Counted from the first letter of the stretch, positions 1 to 9,637 are shown. The stretch: DNA of 64,000 bases from Chitinophaga pinensis (GCA_945871905.1 CAMBXL010000002.1:198936-262935); one strand, 5' to 3'. Notes: a model not told the origin generated them from the sequence alone. Numbers and translations are program-made.

Positions 1-328
1 TAAAAAATGTAAGCGCCATTTCTACCAACTTTAAACTAGAAAACGAATACCATTGATTGATTAAAAAAACATGAACCAATAGAATTAATGCGAATAAAAA
101 TCCCTTAAACAACCATTTGTTTTTTCGGCGAATGAGCAAAGAAAATAAAAATCCCGTAAGCATATAAACACTTCCAAAAATCATAATGTCAGCCCCAGGC
201 CAATGTAGTATTTTGAAAATGATACCGATTACTAAAACTGTAACAAAAATCCATAAAAGCGTGTTAAAAAAAATATCATTCTTTTTAATTTCATTCGGAT
301 TTCTAAAATCATCTATAATTTCTTGCAT
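1..328 (-). CDS. Small integral membrane protein with HWPGA motif (3' end cut by window edge)
   Basis: The frame opens at an ATG (326-328) and stays open to the window edge for 109 codons, so the C-terminus is missing. The protein begins with a short polar segment (MQEIIDDFRNPNEIKKND), then shows a membrane segment (about residues 25-38), the motif FKILHWPGAD (about 38-47), and two or more further hydrophobic helices. A membrane helix followed by FKxxHWPGA is seen in GldL of the gliding/T9SS motor and in many small uncharacterised Bacteroidota membrane proteins. Full GldL has a long cytoplasmic C-terminal part that cannot be judged here, and the helix spacing looks more like the generic small family. 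It is transcribed divergently from the glycosyltransferase at 393. Function not assigned. Confidence 0.75.
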   Translation of the reverse strand, partial: MQEIIDDFRNPNEIKKNDIFFNTLLWIFVTVLVIGIIFKILHWPGADIMIFGSVYMLTGFLFSLLIRRKNKWLFKGFLFALILLVHVFLINQWYSFSSLKLVEMALTFF

Positions 329-338
329 ATACTTTCAA

Positions 339-354
339 CAAAAATACAAAGATA
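339..354 (-). promoter_or_regulatory. Two adjacent TAnnTTTG -7 boxes for the edge gene
   Basis: On the minus strand TATTTTTG (339-346) and TATCTTTG (347-354) lie back to back, 11 and 19 bases before the ATG at 328. Both match the Bacteroidota sigma-A -7 consensus TAnnTTTG. I see no clear -33 TTTG at the usual spacing. Confidence 0.45.
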
Positions 355-356
355 GT

Positions 357-364
357 TAGGTTTG
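357..364 (+). promoter_or_regulatory. TAnnTTTG -7 box for the glycosyltransferase at 393
   Basis: TAGGTTTG matches the Bacteroidota -7 consensus and ends 28 bases before the ATG at 393, giving an expected leader of about 22 bases. It abuts the divergent minus-strand boxes at 339-354. Confidence 0.45.
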
Positions 365-392
365 GAAAAGCATTTGTTTTTTATTTGCATGT

Positions 393-2171
393 ATGAAACA
401 ATGGCAACTTGATTTTTTAAAACCTCAATCAATTGCTTTAACGCTGTTACTGTTTGTTCAAGCGTGTTTATTGTTTTATAACTTTTCAAATATTGCGATT
501 AGTCACGATGAACTCAGCGCACTATATCGCTGCCGATTTCAAACTTTCAGTGAATTAATAAATGAAGGGGTTGTGGTAGATGGTCATCCAGCCTTGGTTC
601 AAGTTTTATTGTGGAGTTTGGTGAATTTTTGTGAGGCTTCTATTGCCACTATTAAATTTCCTTTTATACTTTTTTCTCTCGTAAGTACCTTTTATTTGTT
701 TAAAATTGGGGTTAAATACTTTGGCATATACACTGCTTTACTTGCCGGTATTTTCTTTATAAGCTTGGAATATTTCTTATACCTGCAAAGTGTTGCTCGC
801 CCCTATTCATTGGGATTAATGCTCAATTTAATGCTTGTTTATCACCTTCATTTATTCAATCAAAATTCAAAAAAATGGGGCAGATTATTCGTCATTACAA
901 TTATAACCACACTTAGTTTTTACACCCATTATTTTAGTTTTTTACAAAGCGTAACCATTCTATTTACTTACCTAATCTTTCAATCCAATCAATCACAAAA
1001 AATAAAACTATTTGGCGTTTTAGTTCTTAGTTCATTGTTGTTTTTGCCTCATTTACCAATAACTTTAACCCAAATAAGTTATGGCGGATTGCAGTGGTTG
1101 AGCAAACCCGATTGGACATTTTTTAATCAGTTTTATTGGCAACTTTTCAACCAATCCACAACCATCACTGTTTTATTTTCTATGTTCATTATTTTGGCAC
1201 TTGTGCAAATAAAAAAACACTTTAAAAACAGAGTGATTTTACTTTGTTTGTGGGGTGTCCCTCTCATTACCATTTATCTATATTCCATTTTAAGGGCTCC
1301 TGTTTTGCAATCTGCTTCCTTGTATTTTTCGACCCCTTTCCTGTTTTTACTTGTTGCAAATGGGATCGAAACATTGAAATACAAAAAACTTAAAATTGCA
1401 GGAATTGCAATTAGTTTTATTCTCTTAATCTATCATTTGCACTACAGTACACATTTTATTCAAAACAGATTTTTTCAACCTATGCAAGCTTTTTTTAATG
1501 CAAATAATAGCTTTATAAAGCAGAATTCAGGAAAGAAAATCAGTACTTATTGGCAAGGTAATTCCAATTATTTCAAATTATACTTACAACTCACCAAACA
1601 AACTTTTGATTGCAAATACACTGAAAAAACAGAGTCATTGGACAGCACCCAAATCATGCAATATGATTATTTAATTTGCAACCACTTACAAGCCGAAAAC
1701 ATGGCAAGTATCGGTCGATATTTTCCTTACATTAAGCAGAAAGACTACCATTTACACTACGAATTTGTGGTTTTACAAAAAGCCAAATCCCAACAATTGT
1801 TGTATGAGAAAACACTGTCATTTACCTTTGATTCTTCGAATTCACAAGTTCCGGTAACGATTCCTATTCACTCCATTATTCCTAATCACTATTATTATCT
1901 CGATTGGCAAAAATTAGAAAATGAAACCATAGACAATGAATTGGTGATAGAAACCTTTGTAAACAACCTAAGAGTTGATTGGCGTTCAATGAATTTGAGT
2001 CAAAAACAGACTTACAGCATCAAATTAAAAGATGTAATAAATCATCAACAATGGCAACAAAAGCCAGATTTGAAAATATATCTATCAAACCCTCAGTTAG
2101 TAAGCAAAAAACCTTTGCAAATAGTCTTAAAAATGAGGACAGACAATCCTTTTGAGTATACTGGAAAATAA
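393..2171 (+). CDS. GT-C fold glycosyltransferase, family 39/PMT_2-like membrane protein
   Basis: This 592-residue polytopic protein has about ten hydrophobic helices in its first 360 residues and a soluble C-terminal part. The first extracytoplasmic loop carries D39-E40 in SHDELSALYR followed by a G-H-P segment (VDGHPALVQ). This is the acidic catalytic loop pattern of GT-C enzymes (ArnT, dolichyl-phosphate-mannose protein mannosyltransferase, PMT_2), which move a sugar from a polyprenyl-phosphate carrier to a periplasmic acceptor. The C-terminal 180 residues look beta-rich and match no family I recognise. It stands alone between a divergent gene and the E1 dehydrogenase, so sugar and acceptor cannot be inferred. 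A second GT-C protein lies at 47150-49195. Confidence 0.8.
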   Translation: MKQWQLDFLKPQSIALTLLLFVQACLLFYNFSNIAISHDELSALYRCRFQTFSELINEGVVVDGHPALVQVLLWSLVNFCEASIATIKFPFILFSLVSTFYLFKIGVKYFGIYTALLAGIFFISLEYFLYLQSVARPYSLGLMLNLMLVYHLHLFNQNSKKWGRLFVITIITTLSFYTHYFSFLQSVTILFTYLIFQSNQSQKIKLFGVLVLSSLLFLPHLPITLTQISYGGLQWLSKPDWTFFNQFYWQLFNQSTTITVLFSMFIILALVQIKKHFKNRVILLCLWGVPLITIYLYSILRAPVLQSASLYFSTPFLFLLVANGIETLKYKKLKIAGIAISFILLIYHLHYSTHFIQNRFFQPMQAFFNANNSFIKQNSGKKISTYWQGNSNYFKLYLQLTKQTFDCKYTEKTESLDSTQIMQYDYLICNHLQAENMASIGRYFPYIKQKDYHLHYEFVVLQKAKSQQLLYEKTLSFTFDSSNSQVPVTIPIHSIIPNHYYYLDWQKLENETIDNELVIETFVNNLRVDWRSMNLSQKQTYSIKLKDVINHQQWQQKPDLKIYLSNPQLVSKKPLQIVLKMRTDNPFEYTGK

Positions 2172-2207
2172 TGGGCTAATTTGTAGGCTTCAAATTTAAA
2201 AATTACT

Positions 2208-2215
2208 TACTTTTG
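2208..2215 (+). promoter_or_regulatory. TAnnTTTG -7 box directly before a GTG start
   Basis: TACTTTTG ends only 4 bases before the GTG at 2220. The expected start of transcription (about 5-7 bases after the box) coincides with the start codon, so the mRNA would have essentially no leader. Confidence 0.5.
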
Positions 2216-2219
2216 TGCT

Positions 2220-4196
2220 GTGCATTACAACAGAAAACAATTAAGCAACGAAACTTTATTAGAGCTTTATAAAAACATCCTTTATCCAAGAATTATTGAA
2301 GAAAAGATGTTGATTTTATTGCGTCAGGGTAAAATCGGGAAATGGTTTAGTGGCATAGGTCAAGAGGCTATTTCTGTGGGTGTTACTATGGCGCTGCATA
2401 ACGATGAATATGTATTGCCGCTGCATAGAAATTTAGGTGTTTTTACCACTCGAAAAGTACCTTTCAGACAATTGTTCGCTCAATGGCAAGGTAAAAAAAG
2501 TGGTTTTACAAAAGGAAGAGATAGAAGTTTTCATTTTGGCACGAACGACTATCACATAGTGGGTATGATTTCACATTTGGGTGCTATGTTGGGCGTTGCC
2601 AATGGTATTTCTTTGGCACATTTGCTCAACAACGACAAAAAAATAAGTGTAGTTTTCAGTGGTGATGGTGGCACAAGCGAAGGCGATTTTCACGAAGCCA
2701 TGAATGTGGCTGCGGTGTGGCAATTGCCCGTTATCTTTTTAATAGAAAACAATGGCTACGGACTAAGTACACCAAGTAATGAACAGTTCAGATGCAAACA
2801 GTTTATTGACAAAGGAATAGGTTATGGCATGGAGGCTTATCAAGTCGATGGTAATAATATTTTGGAGGTTTACAATAAAGCGACTGAGTTATCAGAAAGC
2901 ATGAGAAACTCCCCTCGCCCCATTTTATTAGAATGCATGACTTTTAGAATGAGAGGTCACGAGGAAGCCAGCGGTACCAAATATGTACCTCAAGAATTGT
3001 TTGAAGAATGGGGTAAAAAAGACCCTATTAGCAATTATGAAACCTATTTGATGTCAGAGGGGATTTTAAACGAAACCCTTAAAACACAAATTTATGACGA
3101 GTTGAAGCATGGCATGGACGATGATTTGGCAGCGGTATTTGCCGAACCAGAAATTGTAGCCGATATTGAAGAAGAACTGAACGATGTGTATGCGCCCTAT
3201 ACTCAAGAAATTATTGCGCCTGCTACCAACAATACTAGCACAAGACGCCTTGTTGATGCCATCAGTGATGGTTTAAAACAAAGTATGGAACGCCATTCAA
3301 ACACAGTGTTGATGGGACAAGACGTGGCTGAATATGGTGGTGTTTTTAAAATATCAGACCAGTTTTACAAGTTATTTGGCAAAGCGAGAGTAAGAAATAC
3401 GCCTATTACAGAATCCTCTATTTTAGGTGCGGGATATGGTTTGGCTATAAAAAAATACAAGGCGATTGTAGAAATGCAGTTTGCTGATTTTGTTACTTGT
3501 GGGTTCAATCAAATTGTAAATAATTTGGCCAAAAGTCACTACCGTTGGGCACAAGCAGCCGATGTGGTGGTAAGAATGCCGACAGGAGCAGGCGTTGGTG
3601 CAGGGCCGTTTCACAGTCAGAGTACTGAGGCTTGGTTTTTCCATGTAGCGGGACTAAAAATTATATATCCGAGCAATCCTTATGATGCCAAAGGTTTGTT
3701 ATGTGCTGCCATTAACGACCCCAATCCAGTGTTGTTTTTTGAACATAAAAACTTGTACAGAAGCATAGAAGGCGAAGTGCCTAACGATTATTACACCTTG
3801 GAAATTGGCAAAGCAAAAACCGTTCAAGAGGGCGAACAATTAACTATCATCACTTATGGTTGGGGTGTTCAATGGGCATTAGAAGCTTGCAAAAACTTGA
3901 ATATCAATGCAGAAATCATTGACCTAAGAACTTTATTACCTTGGGACAAAGCAGCGGTAAAAACAGCCGTTGAGAAAACAGGCAAAGTGTTAGTGTTGCA
4001 CGAAGACACCTTAACTGGCGGTATTGGTGCAGAGATTGCCGCATGGATAAGCGAGCATTGCTTTACTAGCCTAGATGCGCCCGTAAAACGCATAGGCAGC
4101 CTAGATACGCCTGTGCCATTGGCTAAGGATTTAGAAGATAAATTTTTGGGCAGAGAGCAGTTGGAAAGAGGGTTGAGAGAGTTGAGGGATTTTTGA
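2220..4196 (+). CDS. 2-oxoacid dehydrogenase E1 component, alpha and beta subunits fused
   Basis: This 658-residue protein fuses the two E1 subunits that form separate chains in many bacteria. It would use thiamine diphosphate to decarboxylate a 2-oxoacid (pyruvate or branched-chain) and pass the acyl group to the lipoyl E2. The alpha part (about 1-330) carries the ThDP motif GDG at 148-150 with the paired Asn at 177-178 (IENNGYG) and the phosphorylation-loop region RMRGHEEASG. The beta part (about 340-658) carries LMGQDVAEYGGVFK and TPITESSILGAGYGLA. The start is a GTG immediately after a promoter box; no upstream in-frame ATG fits. Fused E1 proteins are common in Bacteroidota. No E2 or E3 gene is nearby, so the substrate is not decided. 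Confidence 0.9.
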   Translation: MHYNRKQLSNETLLELYKNILYPRIIEEKMLILLRQGKIGKWFSGIGQEAISVGVTMALHNDEYVLPLHRNLGVFTTRKVPFRQLFAQWQGKKSGFTKGRDRSFHFGTNDYHIVGMISHLGAMLGVANGISLAHLLNNDKKISVVFSGDGGTSEGDFHEAMNVAAVWQLPVIFLIENNGYGLSTPSNEQFRCKQFIDKGIGYGMEAYQVDGNNILEVYNKATELSESMRNSPRPILLECMTFRMRGHEEASGTKYVPQELFEEWGKKDPISNYETYLMSEGILNETLKTQIYDELKHGMDDDLAAVFAEPEIVADIEEELNDVYAPYTQEIIAPATNNTSTRRLVDAISDGLKQSMERHSNTVLMGQDVAEYGGVFKISDQFYKLFGKARVRNTPITESSILGAGYGLAIKKYKAIVEMQFADFVTCGFNQIVNNLAKSHYRWAQAADVVVRMPTGAGVGAGPFHSQSTEAWFFHVAGLKIIYPSNPYDAKGLLCAAINDPNPVLFFEHKNLYRSIEGEVPNDYYTLEIGKAKTVQEGEQLTIITYGWGVQWALEACKNLNINAEIIDLRTLLPWDKAAVKTAVEKTGKVLVLHEDTLTGGIGAEIAAWISEHCFTSLDAPVKRIGSLDTPVPLAKDLEDKFLGREQLERGLRELRDF

Positions 4197-4334
4197 TTTT
4201 TTTTATACCAAATTTGGTGTCATTAAAGCCTAGATTTAAAAGGAAAAAATCTATTATTAAAATTAGTAAAAACTCTTCTGTTTCAAAAAGAATTTGAAAG
4301 TTTAATGGATTAAATTAATATTGCTATTGTATCT

Positions 4335-5138
4335 ATGACACCTTCTGTAAGTCTGATTATATCGGTTTATAAAAACACTGAAGCTTTGCTATTAATCCTT
4401 AAAAGCATAAATTTACAGTCTTTTAATGGCCCTATCGAAGTTATTATTGCCGAAGACAATGACAACTTGGAAATGAAAAATACCATAAAAAGCTTTTCCC
4501 CTAATCTAAATATCACAATAAAGCATATTCAACAAGAGGATTTGAAATTCAGAAAATGCAAAATACTGAATACTGCTATTAGAAACGCTACTTCTCCTTA
4601 TTTGATTTTCATTGATGGTGATTGTATTCTTCATCCCCAATTTATAAAATCACACTTGAAATTCAAGAAACCTAAACAAGTGCTTTTTGGCAGAAGGGTG
4701 ATGCTATCAAAATCATTGTCAGACAAACTAATTAAGGAAAACTCAATCAAACGTTTGGGACTGTTCAACTGTCTTATTCATCAATGCAAACGAATAGATG
4801 CTGCTTTGTACTTGCCCTTTTTAAAACCCAAACAAAAAAGTGGTTTTTGGGGTTGCAATTGGAGTATTTTTAAAGAAGACATAGAATTAGTGGGTGGTTT
4901 TGATGAACAATATAACGAACCGGGTATAGGCGAAGACACTGATATTAATTGGCGCTTGGAACAATGTGGCATTTATACCTTGCAAATAAAAAATCACGCC
5001 ATACAATACCATTTATACCACCCCGAAAACTATAGCAATACGGCTAAAATGGAGTCAATATTGGCACAGAAAAAAGAAACTTTCTCTATAAACCAATCTC
5101 ATAACGCATTAATAGGAGACCTAAATATAAAAGGTTAA
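4335..5138 (+). CDS. Family 2 glycosyltransferase with galactosyltransferase-type C-terminal region
   Basis: This 267-residue soluble GT-A protein opens with the nucleotide-sugar binding strand VSLIISVYKN, has the metal-binding DGD at 94-96 (FIDGDCILH), and the acceptor-side motif GGFDEQYNEPGIGEDTDINW near residues 185-205. Those last residues are typical of the Glyco_transf_7C/galactosyltransferase C-terminal segment. It probably adds a hexose or N-acetylhexosamine to a surface glycan using a UDP sugar. It overlaps the end of the convergent S8 protease by four bases. No promoter box of the TAnnTTTG type is evident in the 138-bp gap before it. Confidence 0.88.
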   Translation: MTPSVSLIISVYKNTEALLLILKSINLQSFNGPIEVIIAEDNDNLEMKNTIKSFSPNLNITIKHIQQEDLKFRKCKILNTAIRNATSPYLIFIDGDCILHPQFIKSHLKFKKPKQVLFGRRVMLSKSLSDKLIKENSIKRLGLFNCLIHQCKRIDAALYLPFLKPKQKSGFWGCNWSIFKEDIELVGGFDEQYNEPGIGEDTDINWRLEQCGIYTLQIKNHAIQYHLYHPENYSNTAKMESILAQKKETFSINQSHNALIGDLNIKG

Positions 5139-7321
5139 AAACCGCTCGATTTAACCCATTTTACAACAGACACTCCCGACTTGGTTATAAATTTGAAGAA
5201 ATAAATACCATCTGGTAATTCTCTTAAATTCAATGTTTGCATTGCGGGAATTTGGGAATATTGATTAGAAATCACTTGTTTGCCGCTCGCATTAATTACA
5301 ACTAATTCTGTCGCTTCATTTGTTGAGAATGACACATATTGTGCTGAGGGATTGGGAAACACATTTCTTGTATTTAAATCAATATGTTTATCCTTTACCT
5401 CGAGAAGTGCTGAATAGGCATTAATTTTACCTCTACCCCATATCAATGATCCTGTATCTGCTATTTGACCCGTATGTTTGTCCAATCTTGCTGTTTCTTG
5501 AATTATTTCTTTTATTTGAGTGTGGTTTAAGTTTGGATTCATTTCGAGCATTAGTGCAACAATTCCTGCCACAGCTGGACCCGACATAGATGTTCCTGAA
5601 AAAGCCACAAACTGATAATTCTTGCCATTAAATTGGGTGGTTTGTGCAATTGTTCCGGGATTGGGGTCGAAAGAATTAACAGATGAAATGACCAATTGGC
5701 CGGGACCAGCAATATCGGGTTTTCTTCTTTCATCTACAGTTGGGCCATGGCTCGAAAAATTAGAAATAAGACCATAAAATGTGAGGCCATTTGGCAAAGA
5801 AACTTCGGAACGGTATGAAGCAACCGTTAATACATTTTTACCCACTCCTGCGGGCTCTCCTACACCGTAAGCCGTATTTCCAGGTTTAGTGTTATTGAAA
5901 TCAGCTGTAAAAGGCACTCCCCAATTGGTATAACGATTAAAAAGTCTAACATTGTTCCATACATGCAAATCGCAATTTGTATTACTTACTGCTTCAAGCA
6001 ATAATTTTAAATTCCCTTTCTTTCTAACATCAACTCTAATATTAGGTTTTTGGTTGGTTACAAAAGAATTGGTTATGGTAAATCGCATTTCAATAGAATC
6101 GCCATTACTATTCCCAATCATTTGATTAAAAACAGTGTCTTTTAAAGTTGAAAACCACATGGAGGTCAATAAGCTTCTTCTTTGGTTATTAAGCAAACTT
6201 AAACGAACCGAAAACGAAGAATTTTTGGAGCCCCACATCGATAAGGTTTGTCCGAAATAGTCGGGTAAAGTTGTGAAGTTAACTATTGTTCTCAGAGTAT
6301 CTAAACTTGATTTAAAGGCTTGTTGTATATGAAAATTAGCATCCCCATTGTTCCCTGCAGAGCCTACCAATATTTTTCCTTTACCTGCAAAGGCATCAAT
6401 ACCAATATTTTCAAGAGTTGTGCCATCGTGAGGACCCAAATGATTCCCAAAACTCATGTTTACCACAAATGGTTTATTCACTTTGCGAGCATATTGTTCG
6501 ATGTAGTGATAGGCATCAATTAACGAGGGCGCATCTCTTTTCAGGGAGATTAGTATTAAATCGCTTTCGGGAGCCATTCCCATTAAATTGACACCTGCAC
6601 CTCCTCCTGCTGCTATTCCTGCGACGTGAGTTCCATGCGAACCGGGACCAAAAACATACAATGTATCTTGTTGAGCTGCCAATAAATCAGCTTGGGTTTC
6701 ATAAGCCGTTCCAAAATCGAATCCATTGGGTGGAGGACCCGATAATTTATTTTGATCCCAAGCCCTAACCACACGGTAACGCGTAAGAGTACTGTCATAA
6801 AACATGGGATGAGTATAGTCGAACCCCCAATCGATAACGGCTACAACAACTCCTTTTCCTGTGTATGCACGTGGCAATGACCCTAAACCCCTATGAACAC
6901 TGTCAACTCGCGTCGTTTTTATTGCATTTTCCAAATCAGGGAACAATGGGTCACCTATGTCAACCAATAAAACACCACTTAATTGGGCCAAAGACTCCAA
7001 AAATTGAACAGGCACTCTAACTGAATAAATATTGCCTTTTTGATTAAAATTTGTAATTCCTTTTGCACTTAATTCATTGGAACTAAACTTAGAAGATTCC
7101 ACCAATAAAAGGGCTCCAATATAATAAGATTGATTTTTATAATACAAGGCATATTCATTGATAAGCTGAACATTAGGAACAATATTATCGTTGCGTTTGG
7201 CTGGTTTGGATTGTTTTAATTCAAACAAAAAACGCTTGGTTGCAGGAGAAAATTGAGCTTGAGAAAATAACACTTGAGCACAAGCAAAAATAACAGATAC
7301 TAAAAGTAATTTTTTAAGCAT
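5135..7321 (-). CDS. Secreted subtilisin-family (S8) serine protease with T9SS sorting domain
   Basis: From the ATG at 7321 the protein has 728 residues. This start gives a clean signal peptide (MLKKLLLVSVIFACAQVLFS) and is preferred over the upstream in-frame codon at 7345. The catalytic triad is visible: D164 in VVAVIDWGFD, H229 in GSHGTHVAGIAAGG, and the serine in SGTSMSGPAVAGIVALML. The last ~80 residues (NVFPNPSAQYVSF ... GIYFFKFITKSG) form a type A T9SS C-terminal domain, so it should cross the outer membrane by T9SS and be anchored or released. An inserted beta-rich segment splits the stretch between the His and Ser motifs, as in lactocepin-like S8 proteins. It resembles the protease at 29243-31411. 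It runs convergent with the GT2 gene. Confidence 0.92.
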   Translation of the reverse strand: MLKKLLLVSVIFACAQVLFSQAQFSPATKRFLFELKQSKPAKRNDNIVPNVQLINEYALYYKNQSYYIGALLLVESSKFSSNELSAKGITNFNQKGNIYSVRVPVQFLESLAQLSGVLLVDIGDPLFPDLENAIKTTRVDSVHRGLGSLPRAYTGKGVVVAVIDWGFDYTHPMFYDSTLTRYRVVRAWDQNKLSGPPPNGFDFGTAYETQADLLAAQQDTLYVFGPGSHGTHVAGIAAGGGAGVNLMGMAPESDLILISLKRDAPSLIDAYHYIEQYARKVNKPFVVNMSFGNHLGPHDGTTLENIGIDAFAGKGKILVGSAGNNGDANFHIQQAFKSSLDTLRTIVNFTTLPDYFGQTLSMWGSKNSSFSVRLSLLNNQRRSLLTSMWFSTLKDTVFNQMIGNSNGDSIEMRFTITNSFVTNQKPNIRVDVRKKGNLKLLLEAVSNTNCDLHVWNNVRLFNRYTNWGVPFTADFNNTKPGNTAYGVGEPAGVGKNVLTVASYRSEVSLPNGLTFYGLISNFSSHGPTVDERRKPDIAGPGQLVISSVNSFDPNPGTIAQTTQFNGKNYQFVAFSGTSMSGPAVAGIVALMLEMNPNLNHTQIKEIIQETARLDKHTGQIADTGSLIWGRGKINAYSALLEVKDKHIDLNTRNVFPNPSAQYVSFSTNEATELVVINASGKQVISNQYSQIPAMQTLNLRELPDGIYFFKFITKSGVSVVKWVKSSGF

Positions 7322-7382
7322 AATTGTAAAGTTGTAAAGATACACAAAATATAAAAATACTAGAATAGCAAAATATTCAAAG

Positions 7383-7410
7383 TTGAATGATTAGAAAAAG
7401 AGTACTTTTG
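7383..7410 (+). promoter_or_regulatory. Promoter for the EamA gene (TTG-N17-TACTTTTG)
   Basis: TTG at 7383-7385 and TACTTTTG at 7403-7410 give a -33/-7 pair with 17-base spacing. The box ends 5 bases before the GTG at 7416, so a leaderless transcript is expected unless the ATG at 7434 is used. Confidence 0.55.
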
Positions 7411-7415
7411 CGCCC

Positions 7416-8291
7416 GTGAAAATTGACTTAAAAATGTTTTTGACGCTCTTTTTTTTAGGACTTGTTTGGGGCAGTTCCTTTATCCTAATGAAAAAGGGAT
7501 TAGTTGCTTTTACACCCTTCCAATTAGCCTCATTGCGACTTGTATTTGCAGGAAGTGTAGGCGCCTATTTCTTTGTAAGAGAATTTAGAAAACTAAGTAA
7601 AAAAGATTGGTTGTTTTTAAGTTTATCAGGCGCATTAGGAAACCTAATTCCTGCCTATCTGTTTGCGAGTGCAGGTGCTGAAATTCCAAGTTCATTATCA
7701 GGAGCCTTAAATGCAATGACTCCATTTTTTGCGCTTTTAACAGGAGTCGTCCTGTTTTCACAACTGTTTAAGGTATCACAAGCCATAGGGATAATCATTG
7801 GCTTAGCGGGTTCATTGCTACTTATTTTTTCCAAAACCAAAGATGGGTTTCAGTTTGAAATAGATTATTTGATTCCTTGTTCTAAAGTTATTTTAGCAGC
7901 TTTTTTATATGGCATCAATGTCAATATTATCAAATCAAAATTAAGCCACAATACTGCAATTGTAAACAGCATGATTCCTTTGAGTATTGTTTCAATTCCG
8001 GCTTTAATAATGGCTTTACAGACAGGTGCATTTAATGTGGCAATGCAAGAAGAATCGCTAAAACCACTTTTATACATAATTTTGTTAGGCGTTATTGGTT
8101 CTGCCATTTCACTCATTGTTTTTAACACATTAGTTAAAAAAACGACTGCTATTTTTGCAGCTTCTGTCACTTATCTAATACCTATATTTGCTTATTTTTG
8201 GGGCATTTTAGATGGGGAACCAATTGGTTTATTTCAGGTATCAGGTATGTTATTAATTTTACTAGGCATTACATTAGCGCGTAGATCATGA
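7416..8291 (+). CDS. EamA/DMT-family membrane exporter
   Basis: This 291-residue protein has about ten hydrophobic helices arranged as two tandem EamA repeats (about residues 8-143 and 150-288). Its N-terminal signature LGLVWGSSFILMKKGLVAF is typical of the drug/metabolite transporter superfamily. Substrates of such proteins range from amino acids to nucleosides, and this sequence does not say which. The GTG start keeps the usual short polar N-terminus, while the ATG at 7434 (MFLTLFF) is a possible alternative. Its stop overlaps the ATG of the rRNA methyltransferase gene (ATGA), so the two are probably cotranscribed and translationally coupled. Confidence 0.9.
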   Translation: MKIDLKMFLTLFFLGLVWGSSFILMKKGLVAFTPFQLASLRLVFAGSVGAYFFVREFRKLSKKDWLFLSLSGALGNLIPAYLFASAGAEIPSSLSGALNAMTPFFALLTGVVLFSQLFKVSQAIGIIIGLAGSLLLIFSKTKDGFQFEIDYLIPCSKVILAAFLYGINVNIIKSKLSHNTAIVNSMIPLSIVSIPALIMALQTGAFNVAMQEESLKPLLYIILLGVIGSAISLIVFNTLVKKTTAIFAASVTYLIPIFAYFWGILDGEPIGLFQVSGMLLILLGITLARRS

Positions 8292-9637
8292 TTCAGTTGC
8301 CAATTGCATTTAAAGAACGTCTTCTCAATCAGTTGGGAGAACAAGCTTATTTGGAATTTGAGGCTGCGCTTAATACAGAAACTCCGGTTTCATTCAGAAT
8401 AAACAAACAGAAGTTAAATACCGAGCTAAATTATTCAAAAGTCAATTGGTGTTCCACAGGCTATTATTTACCTGAGCGTCCGTTATTTGTATCAGACCCA
8501 CTTTGGCATGCAGGAGCCTATTACGTTCAAGAGGCTTCGAGTATGGTTTTAGAACAAGCCTTTGCTAAAATTAGAGAACTCATTGATACAGAATTAAGGG
8601 TTTTAGATTTATGTGCTGCACCCGGAGGAAAATCCACTCATTTATCATCATTACTCAATGACAATGATATTTTGCTAAGTAATGAAGTAATCCAAACAAG
8701 AGTCTCTGTATTAAAAGAAAATTTAATAAAATGGGGATTTCCCAATACCATCATTTGCAACAACGACAGTCGTGATTTTTCGCAACTTGGTGAAATTTTT
8801 GATGTTGTGGTTGTAGATGCACCATGCAGTGGTGAAGGTTTGTTTAGAAAAGACCCAAATGCGACTGAACAATGGACTGTTGACAATGTTCAAACTTGTG
8901 AGTTGAGACAAAAAAGGATTCTTCAAGAGATAGTTAAATGTGTTAAAGAGGGTGGATTTATCATCTACAGCACATGCACTTACAATCCAGGAGAAAACGA
9001 AGCACAAGTTGACTATTTAGAACAAAATGGTTTTAAATCTGTACCCTTTCATTTTGATGATAAGTTGGAAAGTTCATACCAAATGATGCCACACACGCAT
9101 CAAGGCGAGGGATTTTTTATTGCATTGCTTCAAAAAACAGAGACCTCAGGAGAAAGTATTGACAACGCAATAGACAACGGCATAAAAAAAGAAAAAGTAG
9201 GTTCAGAATGGCAACAATTGATTAATACAGACGTTGATTTTTTTAAATTCAGAAATGAAATTTCGGCAGCAAAACCACCGTTATTAGATTTTCACAAACA
9301 GATTTCAAAACGATTAAAAATAGTTCAAGTAGGCACGAGTGTTGGAGCACAAAACCAACAACTGATGATTCCCTCAGGCGAGCTCGTTTTTTCACAACAC
9401 TTTAATATTGAAAGTTGGCCAAGTATTGAATTAAGTTTAGAACAAGCTATACAATATATCGGCAAACAAATTATTCCACATTCCAGTTCAAGCAAAGGGT
9501 ATGTAACCTTAACTTATAAAAACATTCCTATTGGATTGGGTAAATTTGCTGGCAACAGAATTAATAACTTATTTCCTAATGAGTGGCGATTAAGAAAACA
9601 GATAAAACAAGAAGAATATTTCACAATTTTACCATAA
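8288..9637 (+). CDS. rRNA cytosine-C5 methyltransferase, RsmB/RsmF (NOL1/NOP2/Sun) family
   Basis: This 449-residue cytosolic enzyme should methylate C5 of a cytosine in rRNA using S-adenosylmethionine. The SAM motif VLDLCAAPGGKS lies at about 105-116. Both family cysteines are present: C180 in DAPCSGEG (product release) and C230 in STCTYNPGENE (the nucleophile). The N-terminal part is the usual RNA-binding leader, and the C-terminal 150 residues fit the RsmF-type C-terminal region that carries a PUA-like fold. The E. coli RsmF target is 16S C1407; whether that holds here is inference. It overlaps the EamA gene by four bases. Confidence 0.9.
   Translation: MIQLPIAFKERLLNQLGEQAYLEFEAALNTETPVSFRINKQKLNTELNYSKVNWCSTGYYLPERPLFVSDPLWHAGAYYVQEASSMVLEQAFAKIRELIDTELRVLDLCAAPGGKSTHLSSLLNDNDILLSNEVIQTRVSVLKENLIKWGFPNTIICNNDSRDFSQLGEIFDVVVVDAPCSGEGLFRKDPNATEQWTVDNVQTCELRQKRILQEIVKCVKEGGFIIYSTCTYNPGENEAQVDYLEQNGFKSVPFHFDDKLESSYQMMPHTHQGEGFFIALLQKTETSGESIDNAIDNGIKKEKVGSEWQQLINTDVDFFKFRNEISAAKPPLLDFHKQISKRLKIVQVGTSVGAQNQQLMIPSGELVFSQHFNIESWPSIELSLEQAIQYIGKQIIPHSSSSKGYVTLTYKNIPIGLGKFAGNRINNLFPNEWRLRKQIKQEEYFTILP

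Noticed and set aside
2220-4196. E1 fusion as an unusual finding
   Set aside because: The alpha-beta E1 fusion is a known architecture in Bacteroidota.
4207-4218. 12-bp palindrome ACCAAATTTGGT after the E1 gene
   Set aside because: Palindromes of this length are expected several times by chance in 64 kb of AT-rich DNA, and no T-run or second copy supports a function.
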